Below are positions 6,288 through 7,723 of a stretch of 7,723 bases of DNA, piece by piece (within the stretch, counting starts at the first letter, position 1; every line of letters starts with the position of its first letter). The stretch is from an uncultured bacterium (GTDB lineage: Bacteria > Cyanobacteriota > Vampirovibrionia > Gastranaerophilales > Gastranaerophilaceae). A program made the translations under genes and the position numbers. The notes beneath the pieces were generated by a model, which saw only the letters and a program-made list of their open reading frames with translations, did not search any database and was not told where the DNA came from. The stretch lies in contig CACZPB010000024.1 in assembly GCA_902782905.1 (NCBI GenBank), forward strand, positions 1 to 7,723. Direction: 5' to 3'.

Positions 6288-6770
6288 ATGAAAAAAGTTG
6301 CAATTTTGTATTCAGAATATTCTCCGACGATTGATGCAATAAAATATCAACTAAAGGATAATGAGGTTCTTTGTTTTAGTCAAATTCCACAAAATATTGA
6401 TGATTTTGACTTAACTATCCTTGTTAATTTCAAAGAAAAATTTGAAGGCAAAGCAATTGGTTGCCATCATTCGCTTCTTCCTGCCTTTAATACTGAAACA
6501 CCTGTTAAAGACGTAATTATTGCCGGAGTAAAAGTTACGGGAATCACAATTTATGAAACAGATTCAAAAAAAATAATTACCCAGTATCCTGTATTTATCA
6601 ATAACGATACTCACTATGATGAGCTGAAACAAGAACTTAATTACCTTGAACAGACAATTTATCCGCTTGTTGTTGAAAAAATTCTTTTTAATCAAACTTT
6701 TGAAATAAATAAACTGCTAAACAACGGTTGTATGGGCTCGTGTGGAGGATGCGGCGGATGCAATCACTAA
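6288..6770 (+). CDS. PurN-like formyltransferase-fold protein with Cys-rich C-terminal tail
   Basis: The 160-residue product resembles GAR formyltransferase (PurN, about 190-212 residues) but is shorter. Residues 58-67 (GCHHSLLPAF) match the NIHPSLLP active-site region, and residues 101-132, with PVFINND and YPLVVEKIL, match the C-terminal half of PurN. His60 corresponds to catalytic His108 of E. coli PurN. Asn106 is replaced by Gly58. Asp92 may stand in for Asp144, but the DGG loop is gone (DSKKII). The N-terminal Gly-rich substrate loop (SGNGSNL in E. coli) is replaced by SEYSPTI, and about 50 residues between it and the active site are missing. GAR formylation is therefore doubtful. The tail has C148, C152, C155, C158 and H160, a plausible Zn or Fe-S site. 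There is no Shine-Dalgarno sequence. It overlaps the next gene by 13 nt, so the two are co-translated. The homology call is by eye. Confidence 0.8.
   Translation: MKKVAILYSEYSPTIDAIKYQLKDNEVLCFSQIPQNIDDFDLTILVNFKEKFEGKAIGCHHSLLPAFNTETPVKDVIIAGVKVTGITIYETDSKKIITQYPVFINNDTHYDELKQELNYLEQTIYPLVVEKILFNQTFEINKLLNNGCMGSCGGCGGCNH
6744..6748 (+). promoter_or_regulatory. Shine-Dalgarno sequence that fixes the start of the PurD-like gene
   Basis: GGAGG lies 9 nt before the ATG at 6758 and inside the Cys/Gly tail codons of the upstream gene. The same frame is open from a TTG at 6728 and has an ATG at 6749, but the latter directly abuts GGAGG. Only 6758 has proper spacing, and it starts the protein with MQSLNILVV, as expected for the N-terminal strand of a GARS fold. 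Confidence 0.75.
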
Positions 6771-7552
6771 ATATTCTTGTCGTAGCAGATAATACTGTTG
6801 AATACCTTTCTTATATAAAAAACTCTAAGTTTTTGAACAAACTCTTTGTTACATATAAAACAGATGAAGATGGTGTCTTTTCGATAGATTTTAACACATT
6901 TCAAGGGCTTGCCGAAAAATGCAAAGCTCTCCAAATCGATATAGTGCTTGTTAATGACGAAAAATGGATTTTGCAAGGAATTGGCGACGTTATGAAAAAA
7001 AATCACATAAATTGTTTTGCGCCAACTTCGTTTTGGACAAATCTTGAACTTTCAAACGAATTTTCAAGAAGTTTATTAGAGAAATATTCAATTAAATTAC
7101 CGCGAAAGATAACACTTCCTGTTGAATTTCCTGTAATAGTAACAACAGATGGAGAAACAAAGATTGCAAACTCTATCCAAGAAACAATACAAATTCAAAA
7201 CACTTTCTCAGAAGCATCACCCGACGTTGCTAAAACTCTTTTTATTGAAGAATTTATAGAAGGGGAAAAAGTTTCCCTGACTTCTCTTTTTGACGGGAAA
7301 AATCTTGCAACATTTAATAACGAACAAATTCCCAGAGAATTGATAGTTGATTATTCAAAAAAACTCAAAGAAATGCTCTATAAAGAGGGAAAAAGCTTTA
7401 TCGGTTTTATTAATTCTGATTTTATTCTTCGCGGTAATATACTTTATAACACAGGGTTCAGCTTTAAATTCGACATGCCAAATACAAAGCTTGATTTATT
7501 ATACATTTTGCAGCTTGCAATTTATCAGAAACTGGATGAGTTAAATTTTTAA
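6758..7552 (+). CDS. Reduced PurD-like (GAR synthetase, ATP-grasp fold) protein
   Basis: The 264-residue product aligns by eye with PurD (about 430 residues) but is much shorter. Residues 4-31 (LNILVVADNTVEYL onward) match the N-domain strand and helix. Residues 60-93 (IDIVLVNDEKWILQGI, then INCFAPT) match IDLTIVGPEAPLVKGVVD and IFGPT of E. coli PurD. Residues 161-182 (LFIEEFIEGEKVSLTSLFDGKN) match the ATP-grasp segment IVIEEFLDGEEASF. The glycine-rich KADGLAAGKGV is replaced by TTDGETKIANS (129-139), the DTGPNTGGMGAYSP segment is absent, and the metal-binding EFNxRFGDPE appears as GFSFKFDMPN (233-242). The C-terminal domain of about 100 residues is missing. Normal ATP-dependent ligation therefore looks unlikely, though some nucleotide or substrate binding may remain. 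The reading frame is intact, so it is not an obvious pseudogene. It forms an overlapping operon with the PurN-like gene. Confidence 0.78.
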   Translation: MQSLNILVVADNTVEYLSYIKNSKFLNKLFVTYKTDEDGVFSIDFNTFQGLAEKCKALQIDIVLVNDEKWILQGIGDVMKKNHINCFAPTSFWTNLELSNEFSRSLLEKYSIKLPRKITLPVEFPVIVTTDGETKIANSIQETIQIQNTFSEASPDVAKTLFIEEFIEGEKVSLTSLFDGKNLATFNNEQIPRELIVDYSKKLKEMLYKEGKSFIGFINSDFILRGNILYNTGFSFKFDMPNTKLDLLYILQLAIYQKLDELNF

Positions 7553-7586
7553 GAATTTTTGATAAAAATCAGTAATTGGTAATAAA

Positions 7587-7612
7587 TACACCCCCAAATA
7601 TATTTTGGTGTA
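7587..7612. repeat. Imperfect hairpin downstream of the PurD-like gene
   Basis: TACACC (7587-7592) and GGTGTA (7607-7612) pair over 6 bp, with a CCC bulge and a further AAA/TTT pairing toward an AT loop. On the plus strand no T-run follows, so it is a poor intrinsic terminator there. On the minus strand it is followed by TTTATTA, also weak. It may stabilise the 3' end of the 6288-7552 message. Confidence 0.3.
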
Positions 7613-7660
7613 AAAGTCAACTATATTGCAAATATTCTGTTTATCAGGTTTAATTGGCAC

Positions 7661-7715
7661 CTTCTATTTTCTTTCTCTCTTTTGTTGCGAAGAAAAGAGA
7701 GAAAGAAAACAGAAG
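7661..7715. repeat. Large near-perfect inverted repeat, pyrimidine arm and purine arm
   Basis: The left arm is 7667-7683 (TTTTCTTTCTCTCTTTT) and the right arm 7693-7709, a perfect 17-bp match around a 9-nt loop (GTTGCGAAG). After one mismatch (7666/7710) pairing continues for 5 bp more (CTTCT/AGAAG), giving a stem of about 23 bp. The left arm of the core is all pyrimidine and the right all purine. It lies outside any gene, 108 nt past the PurD-like stop. It could be an interspersed palindromic repeat, a strong bidirectional terminator or the end of a small mobile repeat; one copy cannot decide. Confidence 0.7.
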
Positions 7716-7723
7716 CAAAAAGA

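Noticed and set aside
6728..6757. Upstream TTG or ATG (6728, 6749) start for the PurD-like gene
   Set aside because: The added residues (YGLVWRMRR) reflect the Cys/Gly tail codons read in another frame. Only the ATG at 6758 is well spaced from GGAGG.
6288..7552. Calling the two genes true purN and purD
   Set aside because: Both are much shorter than the enzymes and lack key active-site elements, so the symbols would imply activities the sequence does not support.
7553..7723. RNA gene, CRISPR or attachment site in the terminal non-coding stretch
   Set aside because: Apart from a short AT-rich inverted repeat (7555-7569) and the two hairpins listed, I see no tRNA-like fold, no spaced direct repeats and no integrase-type core.

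Overview
The window looks like part of the chromosome of a low-GC bacterium related to cyanobacteria but not photosynthetic, such as the Vampirovibrionia/Melainabacteria (for example gut Gastranaerophilales). The main evidence is the partial ClpC at 1-1109. Its double N-terminal repeat and first ATPase domain closely match what I recall of cyanobacterial and plastid ClpC, while the base composition is strongly AT-rich. The lineage is an inference from memory, not from a search.

Layout. 1-5379 is read on the minus strand. In order of transcription it holds ispG (MEP isoprenoid pathway) with a small exported protein almost abutting it, and then a Rho-independent terminator at 3954-3985. Next comes a tight, overlapping aroC-aroK-aroB shikimate operon whose promoter touches that terminator, and finally clpC with its own promoter and running off the window edge. 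5416-7552 is read on the plus strand. It holds a YfcE/MJ0936-type metallophosphoesterase, divergent from ispG across 36 bp, and then a two-gene overlapping operon at 6288-7552. 7553-7723 is non-coding and ends in a large inverted repeat at 7661-7715.

The housekeeping genes are intact by motif: AroB, AroK and AroC all keep their active-site signatures, and IspG keeps its 4Fe-4S ligands. AroB makes 3-dehydroquinate early in the shikimate pathway, AroK phosphorylates shikimate, and AroC makes chorismate in the last step. IspG makes HMBPP for isoprenoids.

The most unusual part is 6288-7552. The first gene is a shortened relative of PurN (GAR formyltransferase) with a CxxxCxxCxxC tail. The second is a shortened relative of PurD (GAR synthetase, ATP-grasp). 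The families catalyse consecutive steps of purine synthesis, but both proteins here have lost key active-site elements. They are probably a repurposed pair, not a working purine pathway segment.

A second pattern is translational. aroC, ispG and the PurN-like gene, each apparently first in its transcription unit, lack a Shine-Dalgarno sequence and carry a -10-like hexamer 6-7 nt before the ATG. This is the layout expected for leaderless mRNAs. clpC, the phosphoesterase and the PurD-like gene have clear Shine-Dalgarno sequences.
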